A DNA stretch of 64,000 bases from Aliitabrizicola sp041905595 (GCA_041905595.1 JAYRKT010000002.1:129709-193708), one strand, 5' to 3'. Counted from the stretch's first letter, positions 49,049 through 58,841 are shown. Made by a program: numbers and translations. The notes: generated from the sequence alone by a model not told the origin.

Positions 49049-51565
49049 TCACTCTGCCGACCTCAGGACCTGCGCCGGACGCGCCGCCAGCGGGCGCAGC
49101 GCGAAGAAGAATCCGGCCAACAGGGTTGCGACCACTCCGCCCGCAACGATGGCCAGTGCCGAGAGGGGTTCGAAGCGGTATTGGCTTTCCATCACCCAGA
49201 CCATCACGACCCATCCGGCAAGCGCACCGGCAAGGATGGCGAAGGCCCCCGCCGCCGCCCCCATGATCCCGGCCCGCAACGCAAAGCTGCCAAGGATCCG
49301 CCCCCGCGTCGCGCCAAGCGTCTTCAGCACCGCCGCTTCGTAGACGCGCGCCCGCTCGCCAGCCGCCGCCGCACCGATCAGCACGATGAATCCTGTCAGC
49401 AGCGTTGCCGCCGCCGCCCAGGCGGTCGCCTCGGCAATCGCGTTCAGCGCCTCCGTCACCCGGTCGATGGCATCTCGCACCCGGATCGCGGTTATATTGG
49501 GATAAGCGGTCGCCAGATCGCGGAGGATCTTCGCTTCTGCTTCGGGCGCGGCATAGACCGTCGCGATGGAAGTGTGCGGCGCGCCTTTCAGGGCTGACGG
49601 ATTCATCGCCATGACGAATCCCATCCCCCCGGTCGAGAAATCGACCTGCCGAAAGCTGGTGATCGTCCCGGTAATATCTCGCCCGAGGATGTTGATCGTC
49701 AGCCGGTCGCCGAGCTTGAGCCCCATCTCCTCGGCTTCCTTGGCGGCGAAGGAAATCTGCGGCGCGCCGGAATAACCGGGGGCCCACCAGGCGCCGGCTG
49801 TCACCTTGGTGCCGGCGGGCGGAGCGTCGGAATAGGTCACGCCCCTGTCGCCGTTCAGCACCCAGTGCTCGCCCGCCACCTCCTTGGCTGGCCGGCCGTT
49901 GATCAGGGTGATGATACCCCGCAGCATCGGCGCGCTTTCGACGCGGCTGACCGACGGATCCCCCGTCAGCCGTGCATTGAAGCCCTCGATCTGGTCGGGC
50001 TGGATATCGAGGAAGAAATACGACGGCGCCCGCTCGGGCAGGTCGGTCCGGATCGCGCTGCGCAGGTTCGCGTCGATCTGGCCGACCGTCGCCAGCACCG
50101 TCAGCCCGAGCCCGAGCGACAGGATCACCGAACCCGCCTCGGACTGCGGGCCGCCAATGGCTGAAAGCGCCATGCGCAGCCCCGGCCGTCCGCGCACAAA
50201 GCTGCGCCGCGCCAGCCACCGGGACAGCCTGCGGACCCCAAAGGCCGCCAGCGCGAGAACGAGAAGCGCCACGAGCAACCCGCTCAGGGTACCGAGTGCG
50301 AGTTTCCAGACACCCGAGAACCAGACGGCGCCTCCGACAAGGACTGCCAGCACCCCAAGCAGCATCATCACGTGCCAATGGCGCGGGCGAAGGCGTCTCT
50401 CCTCACCCCGATAAAGCGCGGCCGCGCGGATCTGCGAGGTCCTTGCCAACGGCCAGAGCGTGAAGAGCAGAGCTGTCATCACGCCATAGAAGGCGGCTTC
50501 GGCCAAAGGCCGGGGATAAAGCGCGAACTCTGCGGGAAAGGGCAGCCGCGCCGAGATGACGTCGGCAAGGGACAGGACGGCCGCGCCGCCAAGGACAAGC
50601 CCGGCCAGCACCCCTGCCACAGCAAGCACCCCGATCTGGATCAGGTAAACCTGGAAGATCGTTCCTCCCCCGGCCCCCATCGTCTTGAGGGTCGCGATCG
50701 TCTCGGTCTTGCCAGACAGATAGGCCCGTACCGCTGCCGATACGCCCACCCCGCCCACAGCCATTCCGGCAAGCCCGACGAGGACAAGGAACGACCCCAT
50801 CCGGTCGACGAAGCGCTCGATCCCCGGTGCTGCGCGGCGGCTGTCTGACCACCGCAATCCGGTCTCGGTAAAGGCCGCGAGGGCCTGCCTTTTGACTGCA
50901 TCGATGTCGGCGTCCGGCAAAAGTTGCAGCCGGTATTTCGTCTCGAACAGTGATCCCGGGCCGATCAAACCCGACTGCGCAAGATCGACGGTTCGCACGA
51001 TCGTCCGCGGCCCAAGCGCAAAACCGGCCGTCGCCGAGTCGGGCTCGCGCAGAAGGACCGCACCCAGACGGAACTCCTGCGTGCCCAGTCGAAAGGTCGA
51101 TCCCGGTGCCAGCCCCAGCCGGTCGGCCAGCACCTTGTCCATCACGCCACCAGGATGGCCATCGCTGGCAGCCAGCGCCTGCGCCAGTGGCACCGGCGGA
51201 TCCAGCACCACGCTGCCGGTGAGGGGATAAAGGTCATCCACCGCCTTGACCTGCGTCAGCGCCCGATCCTCGCCCACCACCGCCATCGAGCGGAAATCGA
51301 CGACTTCAGAGACCTGAGTGGCGACACGCGCCATGAAGGCGCGCTCCGCGTCAGAAGCGAAGCGATAGGTAAACTCCATCTCGGCGTCGCCCCCGAGGAG
51401 CACCGCGCCCTGATCCTGCAGGCCCCGCTCGATCGCGGCGCGCACAAGACCGACGGCCGCAATGGCCGCAACGCCGAGCGCCAGGCAGGCGAGAAAGACG
51501 CGGAACCCCGAAAACCCGCCGCGCAGTTCGCGCCGCGCGATCCGCGCCGACAGTGCCAGGTTCAT
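49049..51565 (-). CDS. YbbP-type ABC transporter permease (FtsX fold)
   Basis: An 838-residue membrane protein. The first span (FRVFLACLALGVAAIAAVGL) is near residue 20, followed by a large periplasmic MacB-like domain, three spans (VGLAGMAVGGVGVSAAVRAY onward), two central spans, a second periplasmic domain and a final FtsX domain (TWAAAATLLTGFIVLIGAA-like). Start MNLALSARIARRELRGGFSG at 51565. It pairs with the YbbA-type ATPase 61 bases upstream. Such permeases do not import; they couple ATP hydrolysis to periplasmic events such as lipid or peptide release. Exact role unknown. Confidence 0.92.
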   Translation of the reverse strand: MNLALSARIARRELRGGFSGFRVFLACLALGVAAIAAVGLVRAAIERGLQDQGAVLLGGDAEMEFTYRFASDAERAFMARVATQVSEVVDFRSMAVVGEDRALTQVKAVDDLYPLTGSVVLDPPVPLAQALAASDGHPGGVMDKVLADRLGLAPGSTFRLGTQEFRLGAVLLREPDSATAGFALGPRTIVRTVDLAQSGLIGPGSLFETKYRLQLLPDADIDAVKRQALAAFTETGLRWSDSRRAAPGIERFVDRMGSFLVLVGLAGMAVGGVGVSAAVRAYLSGKTETIATLKTMGAGGGTIFQVYLIQIGVLAVAGVLAGLVLGGAAVLSLADVISARLPFPAEFALYPRPLAEAAFYGVMTALLFTLWPLARTSQIRAAALYRGEERRLRPRHWHVMMLLGVLAVLVGGAVWFSGVWKLALGTLSGLLVALLVLALAAFGVRRLSRWLARRSFVRGRPGLRMALSAIGGPQSEAGSVILSLGLGLTVLATVGQIDANLRSAIRTDLPERAPSYFFLDIQPDQIEGFNARLTGDPSVSRVESAPMLRGIITLINGRPAKEVAGEHWVLNGDRGVTYSDAPPAGTKVTAGAWWAPGYSGAPQISFAAKEAEEMGLKLGDRLTINILGRDITGTITSFRQVDFSTGGMGFVMAMNPSALKGAPHTSIATVYAAPEAEAKILRDLATAYPNITAIRVRDAIDRVTEALNAIAEATAWAAAATLLTGFIVLIGAAAAGERARVYEAAVLKTLGATRGRILGSFALRAGIMGAAAGAFAILAGALAGWVVMVWVMESQYRFEPLSALAIVAGGVVATLLAGFFFALRPLAARPAQVLRSAE

Positions 51566-51626
51566 CCGACGCCCCTGCCCAGAAATTTTTGCAGAGCCTC
51601 TGAGTTCTCGTGGAGAATTCGCGAAA

Positions 51627-52319
51627 TCATGCCGCCCTCCGCTCGTCGGCCAACACTTGACCGTCGGCGAGGCGCACGATCCGGTCGCAGCGCGCTGCAA
51701 GCTCTGGCGCATGGGTCACGAGAACCAGTGTTGCCCCGTGTCTGTCGCGCAGCCCGAACAGCAGGTCCATGATCGCTGCGCCATTTGCGCCATCCAGATT
51801 GCCGGTCGGTTCGTCGGCCAGCAGGATCGCGGGACGCGGCGCAGCCGCGCGGGCCAGCGCCACCCGCTGCTGCTCTCCCCCGGAAAGCTGGCGGGGATAG
51901 TGACCGGCCCGGGCAGCCAGGCCCACGGCCTGAAGTTCCGCCTCCGCCCTGCCAAAGGCGTCCGCCACGCCGGCCAGTTCCAGCGGCACCGCAACATTTT
52001 CCAGTGCGGTCAGTGTCGGAATCAGGTGGAAGGACTGAAAGACCACCCCCATATTCCCCCGGCGGAACCGCGCGAGCTGGTCCTCGTCCATCGCCGTCAG
52101 GTCCTGGCCAAGCGCCCGGACCTCGCCGCCGGTGGCACGTTCCAGCCCGCCCATCAGCATGAGGAGCGACGACTTGCCCGATCCGGACGGCCCGACCAGC
52201 CCAAGCGTCTCGCCCCGCAGCAGTTCAAGCGAGATGCCCTTGAGGATGTCCACAGGACCAGCATTGCCGGCCAGCGTCAGCCGCACGTCGCGCAGGGAAA
52301 GGATCGGTTCCGCCATCAT
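51627..52319 (-). CDS. YbbA-type ABC transporter ATPase (LolD/MacB class)
   Basis: A 230-residue ATPase. Walker A GPSGSGKSSLLMLMGGLE near residue 45, Q-loop VVFQSFHLIPTLTALENVA, signature LSGGEQQRVALARA, Walker B ILLADEPTGNLDGAN, H-loop VLVTHAPELAA. It works with the YbbP-type permease. Start at 52319 (MMAEPILSLRDV) or 52316; its ATG overlaps the ATG of divergent tesA on the other strand. The ybbP-ybbA / tesA order is the same as in E. coli. Confidence 0.93.
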   Translation of the reverse strand: MMAEPILSLRDVRLTLAGNAGPVDILKGISLELLRGETLGLVGPSGSGKSSLLMLMGGLERATGGEVRALGQDLTAMDEDQLARFRRGNMGVVFQSFHLIPTLTALENVAVPLELAGVADAFGRAEAELQAVGLAARAGHYPRQLSGGEQQRVALARAAAPRPAILLADEPTGNLDGANGAAIMDLLFGLRDRHGATLVLVTHAPELAARCDRIVRLADGQVLADERRAA

Positions 52320-53007
52320 GTCTGCCCTTCGCTTTTGCCTGTCAGTGGCATATGGCGCGGCGCGGCGCGCGCGCAACCTCGCGGCCGCCGTCATCGCGTC
52401 GATTTGCGTTGCTCATGCGGCACTTGCCGCCCCCGTGACCATCGCCGCCCTCGGTGACAGCCTGACCGAAGGCTACGGCCTTCCGCCCGAGGACGGCTTC
52501 GTGCCTCAGCTTCAGGCCTGGCTGCGGGACCACGGCGCCGATGTCACGGTATTGAATGCGGGTGTCTCGGGCGACACGACGGCGGGCGGGCTGTCGCGGC
52601 TCGACTGGACGCTGACGCCCGATGTCCGCGCCCTGGTGGTCACGCTTGGCGGCAACGACCTCTTGCGCGGACTCGATCCGGCGACGAGCCGCGCCAACCT
52701 CGACGCGATCCTCGCGGGGGCCACGGCGAAGGGTCTGCCGGTCCTGCTGATCGGCATGCCGGCCCCCGGCAATTACGGGCCCGACTACAAGGCGCAGTTC
52801 GACGCGATCTATCCCGAGCTCGCGCAGAAATACGGCACGCTCTACATCGAGAGCTTCTTCGCACCTCTCGGCGCCGGCGGGGATCCCGCGGCGCTCGCCC
52901 CCTATCTCCAGGCCGACGGCATCCACCCGAACAGGGATGGGGTCGCGAAGATCGTCGCAGGGCTGGGACCGGTCGTGCTTCAACTCATCGGTCGCATCAC
53001 GCCCTGA
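52318..53007 (+). CDS. tesA: Periplasmic arylesterase/thioesterase, SGNH hydrolase
   Basis: A 229-residue SGNH esterase of the TesA/ApeA type. A signal peptide runs to about residue 38 (LAAAVIASICVAHAALAAPV). Catalytic blocks: IAALGDSLTEGYGLPPEDGF (Ser), NAGVSGDTTAGG (Gly), VTLGGNDLLRG (Asn) and QADGIHPNRDG (Asp-x-x-His). It hydrolyses acyl esters or thioesters in the periplasm. A GTG at 52345 is an alternative start, but the signal peptide is better from 52318. Divergent from ybbA. Confidence 0.93.
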   Translation: MSALRFCLSVAYGAARRARNLAAAVIASICVAHAALAAPVTIAALGDSLTEGYGLPPEDGFVPQLQAWLRDHGADVTVLNAGVSGDTTAGGLSRLDWTLTPDVRALVVTLGGNDLLRGLDPATSRANLDAILAGATAKGLPVLLIGMPAPGNYGPDYKAQFDAIYPELAQKYGTLYIESFFAPLGAGGDPAALAPYLQADGIHPNRDGVAKIVAGLGPVVLQLIGRITP

Positions 53008-53045
53008 CCGGCCGCTCCGAAGCCCCGCATCCGTCTCTTTTGCCC

Positions 53046-53108
53046 AAATATCCTGCGGGGGGAGAGCCCCGGCGCAGCCGGGGATCGGGGGGCGCAATGC
53101 CCCCCTTC
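53046..53108. repeat. Intergenic repeat copy 2 with terminator hairpin
   Basis: AAATATCCT (53046-53054), a G run, hairpin CCCCGGC-GCA-GCCGGGG (53067-53083) and the terminator hairpin GGGGGGC-GCAAT-GCCCCCC (53087-53105), then TTCT. It fills the gap between convergent genes (tesA and the demethylase), as copy 1 does at 39217-39277. Confidence 0.75.
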
Positions 53109-53117
53109 TGCCGCAGC

Positions 53118-55157
53118 CTACCAGCGGATCCCGTAGCGCAGCGCGTCGTAGATCCCGGCATGGATATTGCGCGACTGGACCGCATCCCCGATCCGGTACA
53201 GCTGGAACTGCCCGGCCGCGTTGCGCATCGGAAAGATGTCGCCCTCGCCGATCAGTGCGCCGTAGTCGACCTCGCCCAGATTCCGGCTTTCGGGCTTGAG
53301 CGCGAAGTAAAGCTCGTCCAGCGGCGCCGTGCCATGTTCGACCACGACCTGATCCACCTCGCGGTCTTCCGACCAGCCAGGCGCATAGTCCGATCCGAGC
53401 GTTACGCGTATGGCATTGCCGACCCTCTGCAGTGCCGTGACCCGCGTGTTGATCGTCACGCGCACGCCCGACTCCTGGAAGGCCCGCATGTAGGGGACAT
53501 GGTTCAGCCCGCCCATTTCCGGCGCGAAGAACCGCTCTGGGCTGACAAGCTCCACCGCCGCCCCGCCACGCGCCATGACTTCGGCGGCGCTCATCGCCGG
53601 ATGGCCGCCATTGTCGTCATAGACCAGGATCCGCCCTGCCGGCTTGACCGCGCCGGACAGGATATCCCAGCTCGACACGCCCAGCTCGGCCCCATCCATC
53701 TCGGGGGACTGCGGCAGGCCGCCAGTCGCGATGATCACCACGTCCGGGTTCTCCGCCAGAACGTCGCCCGCCTCGGCCCAGAGATTGTAGCGTGTCTCGA
53801 CGCCCAGCCGATCCAGCTCCGCCACCCGCCAGTCGACGATGCCGATCATTTCCTTGCGGCGCGGGTTCTGCGCCAGCACGTTGACCTGCCCGCCCGCGCG
53901 ATCGGATGCCTCCATCAGCACGACCCGGTGGCCACGCTCGCCCGCCACCCGTGCGGCCTCCAGCCCCGCGGGTCCGGCACCGACGATCACCACCCGCTTC
54001 GCGCTGTCCGCCTTCGGGATGGCATGCGGCATCCGCGCCTCGCGGCCCGTCGCGGCGTTGTGGATGCACAGTGCCTCGCCCCCCTCGTAGATGCGATCCA
54101 GGCAGTAAGTCGCGCCGACGCAGGGACGGATGCGATCCTCCTGCCCGGCCATGACCTTCGCCACGATATGCGGATCAGCGATATGGGCGCGGGTCATGCC
54201 CACCATGTCGAGCTTCCCGGTGGCGATCGCATGACGCGCCGTCGCGACATCGGGAATGCGCGCGGCATGGAAGACCGGGAACTTCGTCGCCTCGCGCACT
54301 TCGCCCGCGAAATCCAGATGCGGCGCCGACCGCATCCCCTGGATCGGGATCACCCCGGTCAGCGCGGCATCGCTTTCGATATGGCCGCGGATCAGGTTCA
54401 GGAAGTCGATCTTGCCGCTGGCCGCAAGGCGGGTGGCGATCTCGACCCCCTCGGCCTTGCTCAGGCCCTTGTCCCAGTCCTCGTCGGCGACCATCCTGAG
54501 GCCGACGATGAACTCCGGCCCGACCGCGGCACGCACGGCGTCCAGCACCCGATGGGTGAACCGCAGTCTGTTGTCGAGGCTCCCGCCCCAGTCGTCGGTC
54601 CGCTTGTTGGTCGCGGGCGACCAGAAGGCGTCCATCAGGTGCCCGTAGGCCTCGAACTCGATCCCGTCGAGGCCCGCGGCCTGCATCCGCTGCGCGGCGC
54701 TGGCGTAATCCGCGATGATGCGGTCAAGGTCCCAGTCCTCTGCCACCTTTGGGAAGGCCCGGTGCGCCGGTTCCCGCACCGGGCTTGGCGACAGCACCGG
54801 CAACCATTCGCCCTTGTTCCACCCCGTGCGACGGCCGAGGTGGGTCAGCTGGATCATCACCGCCGAGCCATGCTCGTGACATTCGTCGGCGAGCTCGGCC
54901 AGCCACGGCACGATCGCGTCGTCCCAGGCGTGCAGGTTGCCGAAGGCCTGCGGGCTGTCGCGGCTGACCACGGCGGAACCCGCCGTCATCGTCAGCGCCA
55001 TGCCTCCCCGCGCCTTCTCGGCATGATAGAGCCGATAGCGCGCCTTCGGCATCCCGTCCTCGGAATAGGCGGGCTCGTGGGCGGTCGACATCACCCGGTT
55101 GCGCAGGGTCAAGTGTTTCAGGCGATAGGGCTGGAGAAGCGGATCGACAGTCGTCAC
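53118..55157 (-). CDS. Old Yellow Enzyme-family demethylase (N-methylproline demethylase-like)
   Basis: A 679-residue two-part flavoprotein. Residues 1-370 are an FMN TIM barrel (MSTAHEPAYSEDGMPKARYR; HGSAVMIQLTHLGRRTGWNK), then an iron-sulfur region CVGATYCLDRIYEGGEALC, then an FAD/NAD-binding part (RVVIVGAGPAGLEAARVAGE near residue 390; VVIIATGGLPQSPEMDG). This is the trimethylamine/dimethylglycine dehydrogenase-like architecture. The closest pattern I know is the stachydrine-pathway N-methylproline demethylase. Only three Cys are visible in the cluster region. It stands alone, divergent from the FAD oxidase gene. Substrate tentative. Confidence 0.88.
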   Translation of the reverse strand: MTTVDPLLQPYRLKHLTLRNRVMSTAHEPAYSEDGMPKARYRLYHAEKARGGMALTMTAGSAVVSRDSPQAFGNLHAWDDAIVPWLAELADECHEHGSAVMIQLTHLGRRTGWNKGEWLPVLSPSPVREPAHRAFPKVAEDWDLDRIIADYASAAQRMQAAGLDGIEFEAYGHLMDAFWSPATNKRTDDWGGSLDNRLRFTHRVLDAVRAAVGPEFIVGLRMVADEDWDKGLSKAEGVEIATRLAASGKIDFLNLIRGHIESDAALTGVIPIQGMRSAPHLDFAGEVREATKFPVFHAARIPDVATARHAIATGKLDMVGMTRAHIADPHIVAKVMAGQEDRIRPCVGATYCLDRIYEGGEALCIHNAATGREARMPHAIPKADSAKRVVIVGAGPAGLEAARVAGERGHRVVLMEASDRAGGQVNVLAQNPRRKEMIGIVDWRVAELDRLGVETRYNLWAEAGDVLAENPDVVIIATGGLPQSPEMDGAELGVSSWDILSGAVKPAGRILVYDDNGGHPAMSAAEVMARGGAAVELVSPERFFAPEMGGLNHVPYMRAFQESGVRVTINTRVTALQRVGNAIRVTLGSDYAPGWSEDREVDQVVVEHGTAPLDELYFALKPESRNLGEVDYGALIGEGDIFPMRNAAGQFQLYRIGDAVQSRNIHAGIYDALRYGIRW

Positions 55158-55333
55158 TGGATGGGCCTTTCTGGCTGAGGCGCTCAGTCTAGAAGGCGCC
55201 TCGCTGCCGACTCTGGTCAGGAAACGTCATCCGATGGCGACAATGGACGTTCCCTGTCGATCCGGCGATTTCGCCTCTGGCCTTGGCGCAGGAATTGGCT
55301 TCACATGCCGCCGGACAGAGCGGAGTGCACACC

Positions 55334-56743
55334 ATGGACCTGATCGCAAAGCTGACCGGTATCGTCGGAGCGGCGCAGGTTCTGATCGGAGCGGACATGG
55401 CAAGCCATGTGCACGACTGGACAGGAAAATACGATGCCGAACCCCTTTGCGTCGTCCGTCCATCCTCGACATCCGAGGTTTCCGCGATAGTCCTCGCCGC
55501 AGCGGCAGCCGGGGTGCCGATCGTTGCCTCCGGCGGCCGCACCGGGCTTGTCGGCGGGCGGATGACGAGCGGCGGCATCCTGCTGTCGCTCGAGCGGATG
55601 AACCGGATCCGCGAAATCCGCCCCGAGGCGCGCATCGCCGTTGTCGAGGCCGGCGTAGTGCTGAGCAGCCTGCACGACGCGGCCGATGCTCTTGGCCTCA
55701 ACTTCCCGCTTTGGTTCGGGGCGCGCGGTTCCGCGATGATCGGCGGCGTCCTGTCCACCAATGCCGGCGGTTCGAACGTGCTGCGTTATGGCTCGACCCG
55801 GGCGCTGTGCCTTGGGATCGAGGTGGTTCTGGCCGATGGCCGGGTGCTGAACCTGATGAGCGAGTTGCACAAGGACAATTCCGGCTACGACCTGAAGGAC
55901 CTGTTCATCGGCGCCGAAGGCACGCTCGGCGTCATCACCGCCGCGGTGATGAAGCTGGTGCCGAAGTCCCGGGCCTTTGCCACCGCGACCTTGGCCGTGC
56001 GCGACCTTTCGGACGCTTTGAAGCTGCTCAACCGACTGCAGGAGGCGACCGGCGGGCAGGTCGAAGCCTTTGAATACATGCCGCGCACCTATATGGACCG
56101 CCTTTCGGCCGTGCGCCCCGATCTGGGCCAACCCTTCCCGACGATCCACGACACCACGATCCTTGTCGAACTGGGCGCGACCTCCCCCCGCGACACGACG
56201 GCAGGCGAGGATGGGACCGTGCCGCTAGAGGCGCTGCTCGAGGAAACGCTGTCAGCGATGATGGAAGAGGGTGTGATCCTCGACGCCGTCTTTGCCCGGA
56301 CCGAGGCGCAGCGCCGCGCCATGTGGGCCCGGCGCGAGGCGGCGGCAGAGCTGACCCACGGCTGGCATCCCTTCGTCGATACCGATGTCGCGGTGCCGCT
56401 GAACGCGGTCGCGCATTTCATGGCCGAGGTGCCGGCGCGGCTGCAAAGGCTCGACCCCGGCCACCAGACGGTCACCGTCGCGCATCTGGGCGACGGCAAC
56501 CTGCATTTCTCGGTCTTCCCGACCCGCGACGACGCCGACCTGAACGACCGCATTCTCGAGACGGTCGAGGATGTCGTGCAGGAACTGGGCGGCAGTTTCT
56601 CGGCCGAGCATGGCGTAGGCCTGTCGAAACAGCCGTCCATGGCGCGACGGAAAGACCCCGTCGCTCTGGAGATCATGGGCCGGATCAAGCACGCGCTCGA
56701 CCCGGCGAACCTGATGAATCCGGGGAAGATCCTGCCGCGCTGA
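55334..56743 (+). CDS. FAD-binding oxidoreductase (D-2-hydroxyacid dehydrogenase/GlcD-like)
   Basis: A 469-residue PCMH-type flavoprotein. The FAD-binding half contains VPIVASGGRTGLVGGRMTSG near residue 70 and STNAGGSNVLRYGSTRALCL near 145. The C-terminal substrate-capping half has VAHLGDGNLHFSVFPTRDDA near 385 and FSAEHGVGLSKQPSM near 425 (His and Glu of the metal-dependent D-lactate/D-2-hydroxyglutarate dehydrogenases). GGAG lies 9 bases before ATG 55334. Likely oxidises a D-2-hydroxyacid. Divergent from the demethylase, so linked control is possible. Confidence 0.91.
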   Translation: MDLIAKLTGIVGAAQVLIGADMASHVHDWTGKYDAEPLCVVRPSSTSEVSAIVLAAAAAGVPIVASGGRTGLVGGRMTSGGILLSLERMNRIREIRPEARIAVVEAGVVLSSLHDAADALGLNFPLWFGARGSAMIGGVLSTNAGGSNVLRYGSTRALCLGIEVVLADGRVLNLMSELHKDNSGYDLKDLFIGAEGTLGVITAAVMKLVPKSRAFATATLAVRDLSDALKLLNRLQEATGGQVEAFEYMPRTYMDRLSAVRPDLGQPFPTIHDTTILVELGATSPRDTTAGEDGTVPLEALLEETLSAMMEEGVILDAVFARTEAQRRAMWARREAAAELTHGWHPFVDTDVAVPLNAVAHFMAEVPARLQRLDPGHQTVTVAHLGDGNLHFSVFPTRDDADLNDRILETVEDVVQELGGSFSAEHGVGLSKQPSMARRKDPVALEIMGRIKHALDPANLMNPGKILPR

Positions 56744-56756
56744 TCGCCGGGGGCTG

Positions 56757-57701
56757 TCAGCCTTGCGCGAAGAAATCAGCGCCTGCCCGGGACAGCAGTT
56801 CGGCGGCAAGATCGGTCCCGATCGTTGCGCCGTCGGTCAGCCCGCCACGCCGTTCTCCGCGGATCGCTTCGCTGCCATCGGGGCGAAGGATCTCTCCCCG
56901 CAGCCACAGGGCACCGTCCTGAATGACCGCGAGCCCGGCGATCGGCGTCTGGCACGAGCCGTCGAGTCGGGCAAGAAAGCTGCGCTCTGCCGCGAGCCGC
57001 AGGCCGGTCTCACGGTCATGGATCGCGACGAGCATCTCTGCCGCGCGGGTATCGCCGCTGCGCCGTTCCACCCCGATCGCGCCCTGCGCCACTGCCGGCA
57101 GCATCTCTTCCGGCGCGATAGCCGACTGCGCGACATGCGCCATGCCCAGCCGGTTCAGCCCCGCCATGGCCAGGAAGGTGGCGACCGCCACGCCTTCTTC
57201 CAGCTTGCGCATCCGCGTCTGCACGTTGCCGCGGAACTCCACCAGTTGCAGGTCCGGCCGCCGCAGCGCCAATTGCGCCCGGCGGCGCAGGCTGGACGAT
57301 CCGACTGTCGCACCCACGGGCAACTCGGCCAGCGAAGCAAACGAAGCCGAGACGAAGGCATCGCGCACATCCTCGCGCGGAAGGTAGCAGTCCAGGAGTA
57401 GTCCGTCGGGCTGCAGCGTCGGCATGTCCTTCATCGAATGGACGGCGATGTCGATCTCGTCCGCCAGCAGCGCGTCCTCGATTTCACGGGTGAACAGGCC
57501 CTTGCCGCCGATCTCCTTCAGCGGGCGGTCAAGCACCCTGTCGCCCGTGGTCTTGATGACCACGATCTCGAACGCCTCGGCCGGAAGGTCGTAGGCCGCG
57601 CGCAGGCGGTCGCGCGTCTCATGCGCCTGCGCCAGCGCAAGCGGCGAACCGCGGGTTCCGATCTTCAGGGGCTGGGCGGGGGTCGGCAGGGAAAGGGTCA
57701 T
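56757..57701 (-). CDS. hemC: Porphobilinogen deaminase (hydroxymethylbilane synthase)
   Basis: A 314-residue enzyme joining four porphobilinogens into hydroxymethylbilane. Motifs: LKIGTRGSPLALAQAHETRD, GKGLFTREIEDALLADEIDI, AVHSMKDMPT, GSSSLRRRAQL and the cofactor-binding Cys in RLDGSCQTPIAG near residue 245. The start at 57701 (MTLSLPTPAQPLKIGTRGSP) gives full family length. Divergent from hemE, with a shared 108-base promoter gap. It is convergent with the FAD oxidase (13-base gap). Confidence 0.97.
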   Translation of the reverse strand: MTLSLPTPAQPLKIGTRGSPLALAQAHETRDRLRAAYDLPAEAFEIVVIKTTGDRVLDRPLKEIGGKGLFTREIEDALLADEIDIAVHSMKDMPTLQPDGLLLDCYLPREDVRDAFVSASFASLAELPVGATVGSSSLRRRAQLALRRPDLQLVEFRGNVQTRMRKLEEGVAVATFLAMAGLNRLGMAHVAQSAIAPEEMLPAVAQGAIGVERRSGDTRAAEMLVAIHDRETGLRLAAERSFLARLDGSCQTPIAGLAVIQDGALWLRGEILRPDGSEAIRGERRGGLTDGATIGTDLAAELLSRAGADFFAQG

Positions 57702-57809
57702 GTCCGCCGGATTACCTGTGTCAAATCGGCCTGACAACCCGCCGGTCGCGCCGAGCCGCTTGACAAGCCGCCGCACTCCCCCGACGGAAGGGCGCAAAGG
57801 AGCCTCGCC

Positions 57810-58841
57810 ATGACCGACAAGACCATCCTGCGTGCCCTGAAGGGCGAGGTCCTGCCGACCCCGCCGATCTGGATGATGCGGCAGGCGGGGCGCTATTTGC
57901 CGGAATACCGGGCGACCCGTGCGCAGGCCGGGGATTTCCTGTCGCTTTGCTACACGCCCGATCTGGCCGCCGAGGTGACGTTGCAACCGATCCGCCGCTT
58001 CGGCTTTGACGCGGCGATCCTGTTCGCCGATATCCTGCTGATCTGCCAGGCTCTTGGCGCGAAGCTGTGGTTCGAGACCGGCGAAGGCCCGCGCCTGTCC
58101 ACCGTCACCACCGCCGCCGAGGTCGCCGCACTGAAACCGGCCGACGCCATCCACGACACCCTCGCACCGATTTATGAAACCGTCCGCATCCTGTCGCGCG
58201 AATTGCCGAAAGAGACGACGCTGATCGGTTTTGCCGGCGCGCCCTGGACGGTGGCCACCTACATGGTCGCCGGGCGCGGCACGCCGGATCAGGGACCGGC
58301 GCATGCGCTCAAGGCCGCCGACCGCGCTGCCTTCGCCGCCCTGATCGACCGGTTGACCGAGGCGACCATCGACTATCTGTCGATGCAGGTGCAGGCCGGG
58401 GCCGAGGTGGTGAAGCTGTTCGACAGCTGGGCCGGGTCGCTGAAGGGGCAGGACTTTGCCGATTTCGCCGTCGCCCCCGCGGCCCGCATCATCACGGAGC
58501 TGAAAGCCCGCCATCCCGGCCTGCCGGTGATCGCCTTCCCGCGCGAAGCCGGTCAGGGCTATGTCGGCTTTGCGAGGGCGACCGGGGCCGATTGCGTGGC
58601 GCTCGACAACTCGGTCACTCCGGAATGGGCGGCCGCTCATGTGCAGGTCGATGGCTGCGTGCAGGGCAATCTCGCGCCCGGCTACATGGTGACCGGCGGG
58701 GCGGAGATGGATAAGGCAATCCGCCAGATCGTGCGCACCTTCTCGAAGGGGCCGCATATCTTCAACCTCGGGCACGGGATCACCCCCGATGCCGATCCCG
58801 CCAATGTGGCGCGGATGATCGAGGTCGTGCGCGGCAGTTGA
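57810..58841 (+). CDS. hemE: Uroporphyrinogen decarboxylase
   Basis: A 343-residue enzyme that decarboxylates uroporphyrinogen III to coproporphyrinogen III. Signature PPIWMMRQAGRYLPEYRATR near residue 20, then the FDAAILFADILLICQALGAK segment, GFAGAPWTVATYMVAGRGT, QAGAEVVKLFDSWAGSL and a late GHGITPDADPANVARMIE. A ribosome site AAAGGAG lies 8 bases upstream. Pairs in the same pathway with hemC and hemF in this window. Confidence 0.97.
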   Translation: MTDKTILRALKGEVLPTPPIWMMRQAGRYLPEYRATRAQAGDFLSLCYTPDLAAEVTLQPIRRFGFDAAILFADILLICQALGAKLWFETGEGPRLSTVTTAAEVAALKPADAIHDTLAPIYETVRILSRELPKETTLIGFAGAPWTVATYMVAGRGTPDQGPAHALKAADRAAFAALIDRLTEATIDYLSMQVQAGAEVVKLFDSWAGSLKGQDFADFAVAPAARIITELKARHPGLPVIAFPREAGQGYVGFARATGADCVALDNSVTPEWAAAHVQVDGCVQGNLAPGYMVTGGAEMDKAIRQIVRTFSKGPHIFNLGHGITPDADPANVARMIEVVRGS

